DNA of 40,125 nt, taken from Gemmatimonadaceae bacterium (GTDB lineage Bacteria; Gemmatimonadota; Gemmatimonadetes; Gemmatimonadales; Gemmatimonadaceae). The stretch's first letter is position 1, and every line of letters starts with the position of its first letter. This document shows, piece after piece, positions 9,995 through 19,149 of this stretch. The position numbers were made by a program, and so were the translations under genes. Below the pieces are notes generated by a model. The model saw nothing but the letters and a program-made list of their open reading frames with translations. It did not search any database and was not told the origin of the DNA. The DNA is taken from the NCBI GenBank assembly GCA_025928335.1, contig JAICJQ010000013.1, positions 1 to 40,125 on the forward strand. Reading direction: 5' to 3'.

Positions 9995-10417
9995 ATGGCG
10001 CTCTATCTCACCCGCCGCGTGACCTTCGCCGCGGCGCATCGCTATCGCCGATCCGACTGGTCCGATGAGCAGAACGCGCGCGTCTTCGGACTGTGCGCGC
10101 GCGAAAGCTTTCATGGCCACAGCTACGTGTGCGACGTCACGGTCACCGGCACGCTGGACCCAGCCACGGGAATGATCGTGGACCTCGGCGCGCTCGATCG
10201 TGTGCTCGCCGCCGAGGTCCGCGAACGGTTCGACCATCGCAACATCAATCTCGACGTTCCCGAGTTCGCCGACGGAAAGCTCGTACCGACCGGTGAGGAG
10301 TTGGCCCGTTTCATCTGCGATCGCGTTCAACGCGCTCTTGGCAATGGCGCGCGAGTCACGGAAGTGACGATCGCCGAGGATCAGACGCTTCGCGCTACGT
10401 TTCGTCCGGACGAGTGA
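9995..10417 (+). CDS. 6-pyruvoyltetrahydropterin synthase / QueD family protein
   Basis: 140 aa from ATG 9995; upstream TTG and GTG codons would add only a short non-conserved stretch. The zinc ligands are in FAAAHR and the two histidines of FHGHSY. The catalytic Cys lies in GLCARESFHGHSY with C-x5-H spacing, as in true PTPS, rather than the C-x3-H of QueD. The catalytic Asp-His pair is in FDHRNINLDVPEF, and the pterin-anchoring Glu is probably that of TIAEDQTL. The family converts dihydroneopterin triphosphate to 6-pyruvoyltetrahydropterin or 6-carboxytetrahydropterin; which product is uncertain. It overlaps mobA by 4 nt (GTGA). Confidence 0.88.
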   Translation: MALYLTRRVTFAAAHRYRRSDWSDEQNARVFGLCARESFHGHSYVCDVTVTGTLDPATGMIVDLGALDRVLAAEVRERFDHRNINLDVPEFADGKLVPTGEELARFICDRVQRALGNGARVTEVTIAEDQTLRATFRPDE

Positions 10418-11013
10418 GCGCGGCGATCACGGGAGCAATCGTCGCCGGCGGCGCGAGCTCCCGCTTCGGCGGTCAGGCGAAGGGACTGTTGCGGGTCGGC
10501 GGCGAGCGCATCATCGATCGCGTCGCGCGTGCGCTTCGACCGGTCGTCGAAACGATTGCTGTCGTGAGCAACGCGCCGGACGCCAACACCTGGCTCGACG
10601 GCGCGCGAGTATGGCGCGACCAACGCGACGAGCGGGCGAGTATCGTCGGAATTCACACGGCACTGCTTCACGCGGACACCGTTGTCGTCGTCGCCTGGGA
10701 CATGCCGTTCGTTTCCGAGCGGCTCTTCAGCGCCATTGTCGGCGCGCTCTCATCTGAGTCGAGCGCCGTGGTTCCGGTCGGCCCTCATGGACCCGAACCG
10801 ATGTGCGCGCTCTACACGCGCGCTTGCCTCGACACGATCGAAGGTGCCCTTGCTTCGGGGGATCTGCGACTGACCGCGTTCGTCGAGCGCCTTCCCCGGC
10901 TGGCGCGCCTATCTGTCGCCGATGCCATCGGCGATCCGCAGCGGTTGTTTTTCAACGTGAACACGCCGGCCGACCTCGCGCTATCACAGCAAATGGCGGC
11001 GCGCGACGGCTGA
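10414..11013 (+). CDS. mobA: Molybdenum cofactor guanylyltransferase
   Basis: 199 aa. It transfers GMP from GTP to Mo-molybdopterin, giving the guanine dinucleotide cofactor used by DMSO-reductase-type enzymes. The nucleotide-binding loop AIVAGGASSRFGGQAKGL starts at residue 8. VVVAWDMPFVS supplies the metal-binding Asp. GPEPMCALY and FFNVNTPADL match later conserved blocks of the family. The start is GTG at 10414, overlapping the preceding stop. With moeA nearby it shows that the organism makes molybdoenzymes. Confidence 0.92.
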   Translation: MSAAITGAIVAGGASSRFGGQAKGLLRVGGERIIDRVARALRPVVETIAVVSNAPDANTWLDGARVWRDQRDERASIVGIHTALLHADTVVVVAWDMPFVSERLFSAIVGALSSESSAVVPVGPHGPEPMCALYTRACLDTIEGALASGDLRLTAFVERLPRLARLSVADAIGDPQRLFFNVNTPADLALSQQMAARDG

Positions 11014-11048
11014 TTGCCTATTTTCACTGTACGCCTGCCATAGTCCTG

Positions 11049-12539
11049 ATGCCAAAATTCCGAGCGGCTCTCCTTTCGGTACTCGTCGTCGCGTGCCATC
11101 AGCCCGCCGCGGTCGCACCGCGGCCCGGTTCGATCAGCACCGGCCGCGACGCTTCGCTTCGCGTCTTCATCGACTCGATGACCGACGCGCCAGAGTTCTC
11201 GAACGCGCACTGGGGAATCCTCATCGTCGATCCCGAGCGCGGCGACACGCTGTACTCGCGCAATGCCGGCAAGCTTTTCATGCCGGCATCCAACATGAAG
11301 ATCCTGACGTCGGCAACGGCCATCACCCAGCTTGGCCCTGACTACAAATACCGCACGACGTTCGCAGCGCGCGGACAGGTCGCCAGCGGAACATTGTCCG
11401 GCGACCTTGTCGTCATCGGACGCGGCGATCCGTCGGTGAGCGATCACATGATGCGCGACGCGATGCTTCCCCTCCGCGCCGTCGCCGACTCGATCGTCGC
11501 CCGGGGTATTCATCACGTGACGGGCCGCGTCGTAGCCGCCGGCGATCACTTTCCCGGAAGCGAGCTCGGATTCGGATGGTCGTACGACGATTTCGAAGAT
11601 TCGTATTCCGCGCCCGTCGACGAGTTGCTGTTCAACGAAGGCTTCAGCGAGCTCCATGTTCGAGCCGGAGAACGTCCAGGCGATCCGGTGACCGTCGTCG
11701 TGCGCCCCGCTCATTCAGTGCCCCGCGTGCGCGTGAGCGCGACGACGGTGTCTCTCGCCGGTGGCGACAGCGCCCGCCGTCGAGCGAACACGCTCGTCGC
11801 CCGAAAGGACAGCACGACGTGGGACGTGACTCTCACCGGCACGCTCGGCGTTCGCGATACCGCCGTCGTCGAGGTGACGCATCACAACGTCGACGACGCG
11901 TACGTCGCCGCCGTCCGCGAGGCATTATCGGATCGCGGCGTGTCCTTCGACGATCAGCCGACCGACACTCTTGCCCGCGTCGATACGCTCGCGACGCTGA
12001 CGTCGCCGCCGCTCAGCGAGATCCTCAAGGCGCTCATGAAGCCGTCGCAGAATCAGATCGCCGAGATGCTGTTTCGCACTCTCGCGCTGGAAAAGACAGG
12101 CGCCGGACGACCCGACAGCGCCCGCGCGATCGTCGAACGGCAAATCGCGTCGTGGGGTGCGGCGGTGCCGGCCGAGGCGATCGTGCGGGACGGAAGCGGT
12201 CTCGCGCGCTACGACTACATCTCGCCACAAACTGTCGTGCGCATCCTCGACGCCATGCGCAAAGCCCCGACCTTCAGCGTCTATTACGACGCGCTCCCCA
12301 TCGCCGGAGTCGACGGCACGATTCGAAATCGAATGAAGGGGACGCCCGCCGAGGGGAATGTTCACGCGAAGACGGGATCAGTAGCGCAATCGCGCTCGCT
12401 CTCCGGGTACGTCACGACGGGCGACCGCCACATGCTGATCTTCAGCTTCCTGTCGAATAACTGGACGGTGCCGACTCGGTCGGTGGAACGTGTCCAGGAC
12501 GCGATCGCCGCCCGGCTCGCCGCCATGCGGCTGCGCTAG
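11049..12539 (+). CDS. dacB: D-alanyl-D-alanine carboxypeptidase/endopeptidase, PBP4 (S13) family, predicted lipoprotein
   Basis: 496 aa from ATG 11049; an open frame continues further upstream but overlaps mobA and is not protein-like. Residues 1-15 form a signal with a lipobox (VVAC), so Cys16 is probably lipidated. All three S13 catalytic motifs are present: SNMK (nucleophile S81, base K84), SQN (333-335) and KTG (441-443). The usual large inserted domain lies between the first and second motifs. The protein should trim or cut peptidoglycan in the periplasm. It sits between mobA and moeA, directly abutting moeA (TAG then ATG), an unexpected place for a wall enzyme. Confidence 0.93.
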   Translation: MPKFRAALLSVLVVACHQPAAVAPRPGSISTGRDASLRVFIDSMTDAPEFSNAHWGILIVDPERGDTLYSRNAGKLFMPASNMKILTSATAITQLGPDYKYRTTFAARGQVASGTLSGDLVVIGRGDPSVSDHMMRDAMLPLRAVADSIVARGIHHVTGRVVAAGDHFPGSELGFGWSYDDFEDSYSAPVDELLFNEGFSELHVRAGERPGDPVTVVVRPAHSVPRVRVSATTVSLAGGDSARRRANTLVARKDSTTWDVTLTGTLGVRDTAVVEVTHHNVDDAYVAAVREALSDRGVSFDDQPTDTLARVDTLATLTSPPLSEILKALMKPSQNQIAEMLFRTLALEKTGAGRPDSARAIVERQIASWGAAVPAEAIVRDGSGLARYDYISPQTVVRILDAMRKAPTFSVYYDALPIAGVDGTIRNRMKGTPAEGNVHAKTGSVAQSRSLSGYVTTGDRHMLIFSFLSNNWTVPTRSVERVQDAIAARLAAMRLR

Positions 12540-13790
12540 ATGGCGTACAGCGTTCGCGAGGCGAGCGAGCGAATTCTCTCCGCGGTCGCGCCGCTCGCGC
12601 CGCTCGAAGTGCCGTTGCGTGACGCGCTCGGCCTCGTACTCGCCGAGGACGTCGTTTCGCCGATCGAACATCCGCCGTGGGACAATTCGTCGATGGACGG
12701 CTACGCGGTACGCGCAACCGACGTCGTGCGAGCGTCGAAGGATGCTCCAGTGGTCCTTCCCGTATTGGAAACCGTACGCGCCGGCCAGCGACCGACGCGT
12801 TCCGTCGAGAGCGGAACGGCGATCCGCGTCATGACCGGCGCGCCCGTGCCGGACGGCGCGGATACCGTCATTCGCGTCGAGGACACGGACGGCGGCGAAA
12901 CACGCGTCTCGATTCGTGATGCACGCGATGCTGGTCGCAACGTCCGCCCGCGCGGCGAGGATTTGCAGCCGGGAACGATCGCCGTCGCCGCCGGCTCCGT
13001 GATCGGCGCCGCCCAACTTGGCGTGCTCGCGTCAGTCGGGGCTGCAACGGTGCAGGTGCACCGGCGTCCACGCGTCGCCGTGCTCGCATCGGGCGACGAG
13101 CTCGTCGACCTTGATCGCTTCGATGAAGTTCGTCGCGGCGATCGCATCGTGACATCGAACAGCTACACCATTGGCGCGAACGTGGTCGCCGCCGGCGGCG
13201 AAGCGGTCGATTTGGGCATCGTACGCGACGATCCCGCGAGCTACGCCGAGCGAATGGCGGGCGCGCGAGGCTGCGATCTGCTGATTACGTCGGGCGGCGT
13301 CTCGGTTGGTGCCTTCGATTTTACGAAGGATGTGCTGAAATCGCTCGGAGCCGAGTTGCATCTCTGGCGCGTGCTCATGCGGCCCGGCGCGCCGCTCGGC
13401 TTCGGCACGCTGCATGGAATGCCGTGGCTCGGTTTGCCGGGAAATCCCGTGTCCGCGATGGTCACCTTCGAGTTGTTCGCGCGCCCGGTGATTCGACGCT
13501 TGCGCGGCGAGCGCCAGGTGTTCCGACGGCCGATCGAGGTTCGCGTGCGCGACGACGTCACCATCGGCGCGCCGCTCACGCACTTCATGCGAGTGATCGT
13601 CGAGTGGGACGGCGACGAGGCGTGGGCGCGGCTGACCGGACCTCAAGGGTCGGGGTTGCTGACGTCGATGTCGCGTGCGAACGCGCTGCTCATCATTCCC
13701 GCGGAGCGGCCGACCATTCGCGCCGGTGACCGCGCGCACGTCCTCCCGATCGGAGAGGGCGCGTTGTCGGCGGTCCAGCTCGAGCTGTGA
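12540..13790 (+). CDS. moeA: Molybdopterin molybdenumtransferase
   Basis: 416 aa. It inserts molybdate into adenylylated molybdopterin, the last common step of molybdenum-cofactor synthesis. The family blocks are in order: PPWDNSSMDGYAVRA near the N-terminus, IRVMTGAPVPDGADTVIRVED, then ASGDEL, then the MoCF-fold core with LLITSGGVSVGAFD and LGLPGNPVSAMVTFE. The C-terminal domain IV is present. The ATG start directly follows the dacB stop. The gene overlaps the following methyltransferase by 4 nt (GTGA). Confidence 0.95.
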   Translation: MAYSVREASERILSAVAPLAPLEVPLRDALGLVLAEDVVSPIEHPPWDNSSMDGYAVRATDVVRASKDAPVVLPVLETVRAGQRPTRSVESGTAIRVMTGAPVPDGADTVIRVEDTDGGETRVSIRDARDAGRNVRPRGEDLQPGTIAVAAGSVIGAAQLGVLASVGAATVQVHRRPRVAVLASGDELVDLDRFDEVRRGDRIVTSNSYTIGANVVAAGGEAVDLGIVRDDPASYAERMAGARGCDLLITSGGVSVGAFDFTKDVLKSLGAELHLWRVLMRPGAPLGFGTLHGMPWLGLPGNPVSAMVTFELFARPVIRRLRGERQVFRRPIEVRVRDDVTIGAPLTHFMRVIVEWDGDEAWARLTGPQGSGLLTSMSRANALLIIPAERPTIRAGDRAHVLPIGEGALSAVQLEL

Positions 13791-14464
13791 GCGAACCGAC
13801 GGGCGATCGTCTCGTCAAATCACTCGAGCGGCGTTTTCGAACGATCAGGTCCCGCATCGACGTTGCCGGGCGCGACATCGTGTTGCTGCACCCCGAGAGC
13901 GCGGAAGATCTGATCGACGAACGCGATTTCGAGCGGGACGAGCGGTTGCCGTACTGGGCCGAGATCTGGCCGTCGTCGCGCATCCTCGCGTCACGCCTCG
14001 TGGAGTTCGACGCGCGCAACCGAACGCTCCTCGAGCTTGGCTGCGGAGCCGGCCTCGTCGCGACAACGGCGGCGCTCGGCGGTTTTCGCGTCACGGTTTC
14101 CGATTACTACGAGGACGCGCTTCGCTTCGCGCGGGCCAACGCGTGGCTCAATGACGTCCAATCGCCCGACGCAATGCTCCTCGACTGGCGTGACCTTCCC
14201 GACGAGCCGCCGCGCTTCGACGTGATCGTCGCCTCGGATGTGTTGTACGAGCGCGAGTACGGTGGGCTCGTCGCCACGGCGATCGGCGCGCTGCTGGGCG
14301 AATCCGGGACGGCCTACCTCGCCGATCCCGGCCGCGTTGGCCGCGAGGAGTTCCTCCGTTCACTCGATTCGTGCGGTCTCGTTCTGCGGTCGACGACCGA
14401 GCATCGGTTCGCCGACGGCCCGGTGCGTCAAACGATCACAATCTACGAGATCGCGCGCCGCTAG
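13787..14464 (+). CDS. METTL20/ETFB-KMT-like class I methyltransferase
   Basis: 225 aa. The SAM site is [11 protein letters not shown] (81-91) with the acidic residue in VTVSDYYED (103-110). Before it lies [11 protein letters not shown] (54-64). The catalytic-face motif is SDVLYE (150-155), the DxxY arrangement of the seven-beta-strand protein lysine methyltransferases that includes human METTL20 (ETFB-KMT) and its bacterial orthologues. METTL20 methylates a lysine-rich loop of ETF-beta. This gene ends inside the CTAG palindrome that also ends the ETF-linked oxidoreductase gene, so enzyme and likely substrate gene are neighbours. GTG start at 13787. A small-molecule substrate remains possible. 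Confidence 0.8.
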   Translation: MSEPTGDRLVKSLERRFRTIRSRIDVAGRDIVLLHPESAEDLIDERDFERDERLPYWAEIWPSSRILASRLVEFDARNRTLLELGCGAGLVATTAALGGFRVTVSDYYEDALRFARANAWLNDVQSPDAMLLDWRDLPDEPPRFDVIVASDVLYEREYGGLVATAIGALLGESGTAYLADPGRVGREEFLRSLDSCGLVLRSTTEHRFADGPVRQTITIYEIARR

Positions 14465-16530
14465 CTGACCAGTTGCCCGGCGACGACCTCGGCGATGTCG
14501 AGCACCGGCACATCGGATTCGGCAGCCTTGACCCCGTCGCTGATCATCGTCATGCAGAACGGGCAGGCAACGGCAATCGTGTCGGCGCCGGTCGCAAGCA
14601 ACTCTTCCGTTCGTTCGACGTTGATACGCTTACCCTGCCGCTCCTCCATCCACATGCGCCCGCCGCCGGCGCCGCAACATAATCCACGGTCGCGACTCCG
14701 CTTCGGCTCGACGATGTCGACAACGGGAAGCGCGCGCTTGAGCGTCGCGCGCGGAGCGTCATAGATGTCGTTGTAGCGGCCGAGGTAGCACGAGTCGTGG
14801 TACGCGACGGTCAGCCGCTTCCCGTCTTCGCCTTGCAGCGGCACGAGGTTCTGCTCCAGGAGGCGCTCGATGAACGTCGAGTGGTGAATGACCTCGTAGT
14901 TGCCGCCGAAATCCGGGAATTCGTTGCCGATCTGGTGGAAGCAGTGCGGGCAGCTCGTCACGATCGTTTTGACGTCGTACCGATCGAGCGTGCCGATCGT
15001 GTCCTTGGCGAGCATCTGGTAGAGATATTCGTTGCCCATTCGGCGGGCCGGATCGCCGTGACAATGCTCTTCCTGGCCGAGGATCGCGAAGTTGATCCCG
15101 CACGCCTTGAGAATTCTCGCAAACGCCACGGTGATCTTCTTGGCGCGATCGTCGAACGACCCCATGCAGCCGACCCAGAACAGGATGTCCGGCCGCTGGC
15201 CGCGCTCCATCGCTTCGGCCATTGTCGGGATGTCCATCCCCTCTGCCCAACGACCGCGGTCGGCCGGGCTGAACGCCCACGGCGAACCGTTTCGCTCGAG
15301 CGACTCGAAGGCCGGCTGGATTTCCTCGGGAAACCGCGACTCCGACAGCACCAGATAACGTCGCATCTGGTTGATGATGTCGAGCTGGTCGATCGAGACA
15401 GGGCACTCCTGCACGCACGCCCGGCAACTCGTGCACGCCCAGAGCTCCTCTTCGGTGATGTAGTTGTCGAGCAGTCGCTCGCCGAGCACCTGCGACGCCG
15501 TCTCGGCGCCGGTGGCTCCGCCCTCGCCATGGACCAGTCGCGGATGTATGAACTCCATCCGGTCACCGGTTGCGAGCGGCGCCTTTTCCATGAGCCGCTG
15601 GCGCGTGTTGATGACGATCTTGCGCGGGCTCAGCGGCTTTCCGGTGATGTTCGCCGGACAGGCCGCCGTGCATCGACCACACTCCGTGCACGAATAGCCG
15701 TCGAGCAGGTTCTTCCACGTCAGATGATCGACGTCCGACGCCCCGAACTGTTCGACGTCCGCCTCGAGATCCATCGGGCGCATCACACCCTTCTGCCCCG
15801 GCCCGCTGGTGTTCGAGAAGAACACGTTGATCAGCGACGTGATGACGTGGAGGTGCTTCGAGTACGGCAAGTAGTTCAGGAAGATGAGCAGAATGACGAC
15901 GTGGCCCCACCAGAAGACGCCGGCCCAATAGCCGGGGCTCGTGACCGAGCGGCCGAGCATCTGCGCCGTAAGACGCGACGCGAACTTCTCCGGCCCGACG
16001 AGCGTCGAGCCGGCGAGGTACGCGTATGCGTTCGTGAGAAGGAGCGTCAGCATCAACCCGCCGATCAACGACAGAATGATCAGCGCGTCGGTGTGCTCGA
16101 GTTTGTCCCCTTCCAGCCGCCTCGGGTGAAGTACCAATCGCCGGTAGAGCGCGAAGCCGATCGCGCCGAGCACGAGCAGGGCGAAGCCATCCTGGGAAAA
16201 TGCGTAGAAGCGATAGACAGGTTCCGGCAGGATGGCGTCGTATGAAAAGTCGCTAAAGACCCCCTGGATCAGGATCTCGACCGTTCCCGCGGTGAGGACG
16301 ATGAATCCCCAGAAGATCGCCGCGTGCATCGGACCGGCGATATGATCGCGGAAGATTTTCGATTGCGCGATCCCGATGCTCAGCACGTTCTTGACGCGCA
16401 CACCGGGTTCGTTCGTTCGATTCTCGGCCAGCCCGATCCGCAGATAGCGCACGAGCCGCTGCACGTTGAGCGCGAAAAAACCCGCGCCCGCGGTGACGAT
16501 GAGTAGGAAGACGACGTTCGACGTCGTCAT
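14461..16530 (-). CDS. Membrane-bound ETF:(mena)quinone oxidoreductase-type Fe-S protein (NarI-like + HdrD-like)
   Basis: 689 aa. The N-terminal 1-235 holds about six membrane helices with histidines suited to haem b ([19 protein letters not shown]), like NarI or DsrM. A ferredoxin-like domain follows with two [4Fe-4S] sites: C281/C284/C287/C291 and C366/C369/C372/C376. Two cysteine-rich CCG-type domains close the protein. The first holds [16 protein letters not shown] and [11 protein letters not shown]. The second holds [21 protein letters not shown] and CPFCMTM. This architecture is typical of the complex that takes electrons from ETF and reduces menaquinone. Its ATG overlaps the etfA stop by 1 nt, giving the order etfB-etfA-oxidoreductase. 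Confidence 0.88.
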   Translation of the reverse strand: MTTSNVVFLLIVTAGAGFFALNVQRLVRYLRIGLAENRTNEPGVRVKNVLSIGIAQSKIFRDHIAGPMHAAIFWGFIVLTAGTVEILIQGVFSDFSYDAILPEPVYRFYAFSQDGFALLVLGAIGFALYRRLVLHPRRLEGDKLEHTDALIILSLIGGLMLTLLLTNAYAYLAGSTLVGPEKFASRLTAQMLGRSVTSPGYWAGVFWWGHVVILLIFLNYLPYSKHLHVITSLINVFFSNTSGPGQKGVMRPMDLEADVEQFGASDVDHLTWKNLLDGYSCTECGRCTAACPANITGKPLSPRKIVINTRQRLMEKAPLATGDRMEFIHPRLVHGEGGATGAETASQVLGERLLDNYITEEELWACTSCRACVQECPVSIDQLDIINQMRRYLVLSESRFPEEIQPAFESLERNGSPWAFSPADRGRWAEGMDIPTMAEAMERGQRPDILFWVGCMGSFDDRAKKITVAFARILKACGINFAILGQEEHCHGDPARRMGNEYLYQMLAKDTIGTLDRYDVKTIVTSCPHCFHQIGNEFPDFGGNYEVIHHSTFIERLLEQNLVPLQGEDGKRLTVAYHDSCYLGRYNDIYDAPRATLKRALPVVDIVEPKRSRDRGLCCGAGGGRMWMEERQGKRINVERTEELLATGADTIAVACPFCMTMISDGVKAAESDVPVLDIAEVVAGQLVS

Positions 16531-17519
16531 CAGCTGTGCGCCTTGGCCTCTCGCACCGCTTGGGTGAGCGCCGGCACGACCTCCATCACGTCACCGACGA
16601 TACCGTAATCGGCGACTTTGAAAATCGGCGCTTCCTTGTCCTTGTTGATCGCCACGATGGTCTTCGAGCTCCGCATGCCCGCGAGATGTTGAATTGCGCC
16701 GGAGATACCGACGGCAACGTACAATTGCGGACTCACCTGGCGGCCGGTCTGGCCGATTTGATCGCTGTGCGGGCGCCAACCTTCATCGGTCACGGCGCGT
16801 GTCGCGCCGACAGCCGCGTTGCCAAAGGCCGCCGCGAGGTCTTCGACGAGCTTGAAGTTCTCCGGCGCTTTGAGGCCGCGCCCGCCGGCAACGATCACCG
16901 GCGCTTCGCCGAGGTCGATCTTTCCCTTCCCGCCTTCTTGCATCTCCTTCACGACGACTTTTTCCCCCGACGGGTCGCTCGCCGGAGCGGCCGATTCGAC
17001 TGTGGCGGTGCGCGGCGCTTCGACGGCGGCGAATGAGCCCGGACGCGTCGACAGCACGACGAGCGGACCGTCGAGCTGGAGCGTCGCAATGACCTTGTTC
17101 GCGTAGACCGGGTGTTTCACGACAACGGCATCAACAGCAATTCGGATCTCAGTCACGTCCGTCGCGATGGGCGCGTCCAACTTCGCTGCGACCCGCGGCG
17201 CCAGGTCTCGACCTTGCGCCGAGAATCCAAGAAGCACCGCGCGATATCCGCCGCCTTGCGCCCGAGCGGCGAGCGTTGCCGCGACGGCTTCGCGAGCAAA
17301 GTTGGCGAAACCCGGATGTTCCACCGTGACCACCACGTCGGCGCCGTGCTGTCCGAGCTGTCCGGCCAATGCCGCTCCACCCGACGGAACGGCACAGAGC
17401 GCGTGAACCTGTCCGCCGCCGTTTGCATCGACGAGTGCTCGCGCAGCACTGATCGCTTCGAACGCAACTTTCCGGAGCGCGGAGCCGCGCGTCTCGGCGA
17501 AAACGAGAATATTCGGCAT
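16530..17519 (-). CDS. etfA: Electron transfer flavoprotein alpha subunit
   Basis: 329 aa, normal length. The N-terminal domain I starts [12 protein letters not shown]. The C-terminal FAD-binding domain shows [10 protein letters not shown], then [11 protein letters not shown] and the FAD loop [19 protein letters not shown] with IQHLAGM following. The TGR(Q)xVSPxLY block positions the FAD, and the closing [12 protein letters not shown] is typical. It forms the ETF heterodimer with EtfB in the cytosol and accepts electrons from acyl-CoA dehydrogenases. It lies 6 nt after etfB and overlaps the oxidoreductase start by 1 nt. Confidence 0.96.
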   Translation of the reverse strand: MPNILVFAETRGSALRKVAFEAISAARALVDANGGGQVHALCAVPSGGAALAGQLGQHGADVVVTVEHPGFANFAREAVAATLAARAQGGGYRAVLLGFSAQGRDLAPRVAAKLDAPIATDVTEIRIAVDAVVVKHPVYANKVIATLQLDGPLVVLSTRPGSFAAVEAPRTATVESAAPASDPSGEKVVVKEMQEGGKGKIDLGEAPVIVAGGRGLKAPENFKLVEDLAAAFGNAAVGATRAVTDEGWRPHSDQIGQTGRQVSPQLYVAVGISGAIQHLAGMRSSKTIVAINKDKEAPIFKVADYGIVGDVMEVVPALTQAVREAKAHS

Positions 17520-17525
17520 GTCGGA

Positions 17526-18278
17526 TCAGAGAACCTTGGCTTCCGTTCGGAGCAGTCGGACGAGCTCGGGGACCGCGGCCACACCGTCGCCGATGATGCG
17601 GCCGGGTGGGCGATCCGGCGGCAACTCCATCTTCTTCACCGTCACTCGCGGCTGTCCCAACTGCGCCGGCTTCGTCTCGAGCGGCTTCTTCTTGGCCGCC
17701 ATGATGCCCTTGAGCGATGGGTAGCGTGGACGCGCGATGCCTTCGTCGATCGTGACCACGGCGGGCAGCGAGAACTCGTCGATCTCCGCAACGCCCTCGA
17801 GCTCGCGTCGCGCCGTGCCCTTCCCGTTCGCGATCTCGAGCTTCGACGCTGCCGTCACGCACGCGACGCCGAGCAGTTCGGCCGTCGCTGTTCCGGCAAC
17901 TCCGCCCGACGTATCAAACGCATGCTTGCCGAAGAGGATCAGGTCGAAGCCACCCGCCTTCAATTCCGCGGCCAGCGCTTTCGCGATCGCAAGCCCGTCA
18001 TAAGTGGTGGCGTCGGTCTTGAGCTGGATGGCGCGGTCGACGCCCATGCTCATCGCCTTGCGAAGCGTCTCCTGCACCGAGTCCGGCCCTACGGCAAAGG
18101 CCACGGTTTCACCGGGCCCCTGCTTTTCATTGATCTGTAGCGCGACTTCCACCGCGTAGCTGGCGAAATCGTCGATATCGAACTTGAGGCCCGTTTCGTC
18201 GATCGCGGCGCCGTTGGCGGCGATTCTGAAGCGGGATTCAGAGTCAGGTGTTCTCTTAAGACAAACAGCGATCTTCAC
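17526..18278 (-). CDS. etfB: Electron transfer flavoprotein beta subunit
   Basis: 250 aa from GTG 18278, chosen because the family core begins exactly there (MKIAVCLKRTPDSE). An ATG at 18302 would add 8 residues, and neither start has a clear ribosome-binding site. The AMP-binding fold is seen in DLILFGKHAFDTSGG and LLGVACVTAASKLE. The recognition loop that docks on dehydrogenases is ARPRYPSLKGIMAAKKKPL (182-200). From recall of human ETF-beta, the doubly methylated lysines align with A194 and K197 here, so only the second is kept. First gene of the ETF-oxidoreductase operon. Confidence 0.95.
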   Translation of the reverse strand: MKIAVCLKRTPDSESRFRIAANGAAIDETGLKFDIDDFASYAVEVALQINEKQGPGETVAFAVGPDSVQETLRKAMSMGVDRAIQLKTDATTYDGLAIAKALAAELKAGGFDLILFGKHAFDTSGGVAGTATAELLGVACVTAASKLEIANGKGTARRELEGVAEIDEFSLPAVVTIDEGIARPRYPSLKGIMAAKKKPLETKPAQLGQPRVTVKKMELPPDRPPGRIIGDGVAAVPELVRLLRTEAKVL

Positions 18279-18608
18279 GATCCAGTTCCGAGGAGAGGCC
18301 ATCAGGAAACTAACCGGCCCCCGCCACAACAAAACTGGACGCACGCGCGGAGATGACCAACGATCGGGGTTGCTGCGCTGGACGTCGCGCCCAACTTCTG
18401 GCGAAACTGGTCATAGCTTGAAAGCCTAGGAAGGCGTACACAAAGAAACGAAATGCCAAACAGTACGCCGGGACCCTCAACACGGTGAACCGTTTGCGGC
18501 AAAATTCGGGTTGCGGCGGCCGGAGTAGCCGTGAGACGGTAGCCGAAAACGCCGGAGGCCAACGCCTCGACAGCCGACCCGACCGCCGGCCTCGAGACGG
18601 CCAGGCCT
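18279..18608. other. Intergenic stretch without supported gene
   Basis: About 330 nt upstream of etfB. Short open frames exist on both strands but have no protein-like composition. It presumably contains the etf promoter, which I could not pin down. The base composition is visibly less GC-rich than in the flanking genes, continuing the decayed stretch to its right. Confidence 0.5.
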
Positions 18609-19046
18609 TCAGTTTCGGCCGTCCTTCGTGCATAGAAGGATTACACCACAGAAGCCTCCGCCAGCGAACGACGGGTCACCGCCTAGAGGAGTCTTGTACT
18701 GAAGCGGAATATTTGCCGCAGATGCGTACAGCTCGAGACCAAGTATGTCCTGAGGTAAGGGGAGTTCCTGATCCATATTTTTTGGTGTGGGCAATGCTAC
18801 GCCGTCCACGAAGAAGCGAAATGGACAGCCTAGCCGACGAGTTAACGCAGTTCCGGCTACTGCCACGGACGGCAGGGTTCGGAAAAGATCCGAGAGAAAC
18901 ACGGGATTCCGCTTCTCGATGTCCGCCTGTGTGAGAAACACTCCTTGGCCGAGTTTGCGGCGTTGCTCGAATTCGGCACGGCGGCCCGACGTTGGATGCG
19001 GCGCGACTGAAACAACCGTGTCGAGAGTCCGGGCATTCAAGATCAC
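18609..19046 (-). pseudogene. C-terminal remnant of a TonB-dependent-receptor plug-domain protein
   Basis: The open frame gives about 145 residues that match the C-terminal half of a plug-domain protein type I know from Gemmatimonadota-like genomes. The blocks are ARTLDTVVSVAP, then AEFEQRRKLGQGVFLTQADI followed by EKRNPVFLSDLFRTLPSVAV. Next come CPFRFFVDGVALP, LPQDILGLELYAS and the closing CGVILLCTK. The usual signal peptide and carboxypeptidase-regulatory domain that should precede it are missing, and an in-frame stop lies just upstream of 19046. The fragment probably makes no functional protein. It abuts and overlaps a DsbA-like fragment in another frame. Confidence 0.62.
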
Positions 19047-19149
19047 TAAATATGATTATTTTTGCCTTGGCATTGGCGTCGCCGACGAGTACGCCGGTCT
19101 TGGTTACGCTCCTCCATTGGGGCACGAGCGTAGGCGGACCGTCAGAACG
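19030..19149 (-). pseudogene. Fragment of a DsbA-like thioredoxin-fold protein
   Basis: After an in-frame stop (19150-19152), the minus strand reads TLVPQWRSVTKTGVLVGDAN, then AKAKIIIFSDLECPDSR. This matches the first strand-helix of DsbA/thioredoxin-like oxidoreductases, whose usual form is an IGxxNAxVTIVEFSDFECPxC block. The second active-site cysteine is not present, because homology stops right after Cys-Pro. The sequence then continues, in a different frame, as the TonB-plug remnant. This looks like a recombination or deletion scar joining two unrelated genes near 19030-19050. Confidence 0.5.

Noticed and set aside
8483-10330. 615-codon open frame on the minus strand over gpmI, the barrel gene, BON and PTPS
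   Set aside because: It lies antisense to well-supported genes, is Arg/Ala/Val-rich without motifs, and is the usual GC-rich shadow.
14797-16245. 482-codon plus-strand open frame opposite the Fe-S oxidoreductase
   Set aside because: Antisense to a protein with two intact [4Fe-4S] motifs; no independent protein signal.
18485-18934. 149-codon plus-strand frame in the decayed stretch
   Set aside because: Antisense to the TonB-plug remnant, with no protein-like pattern.
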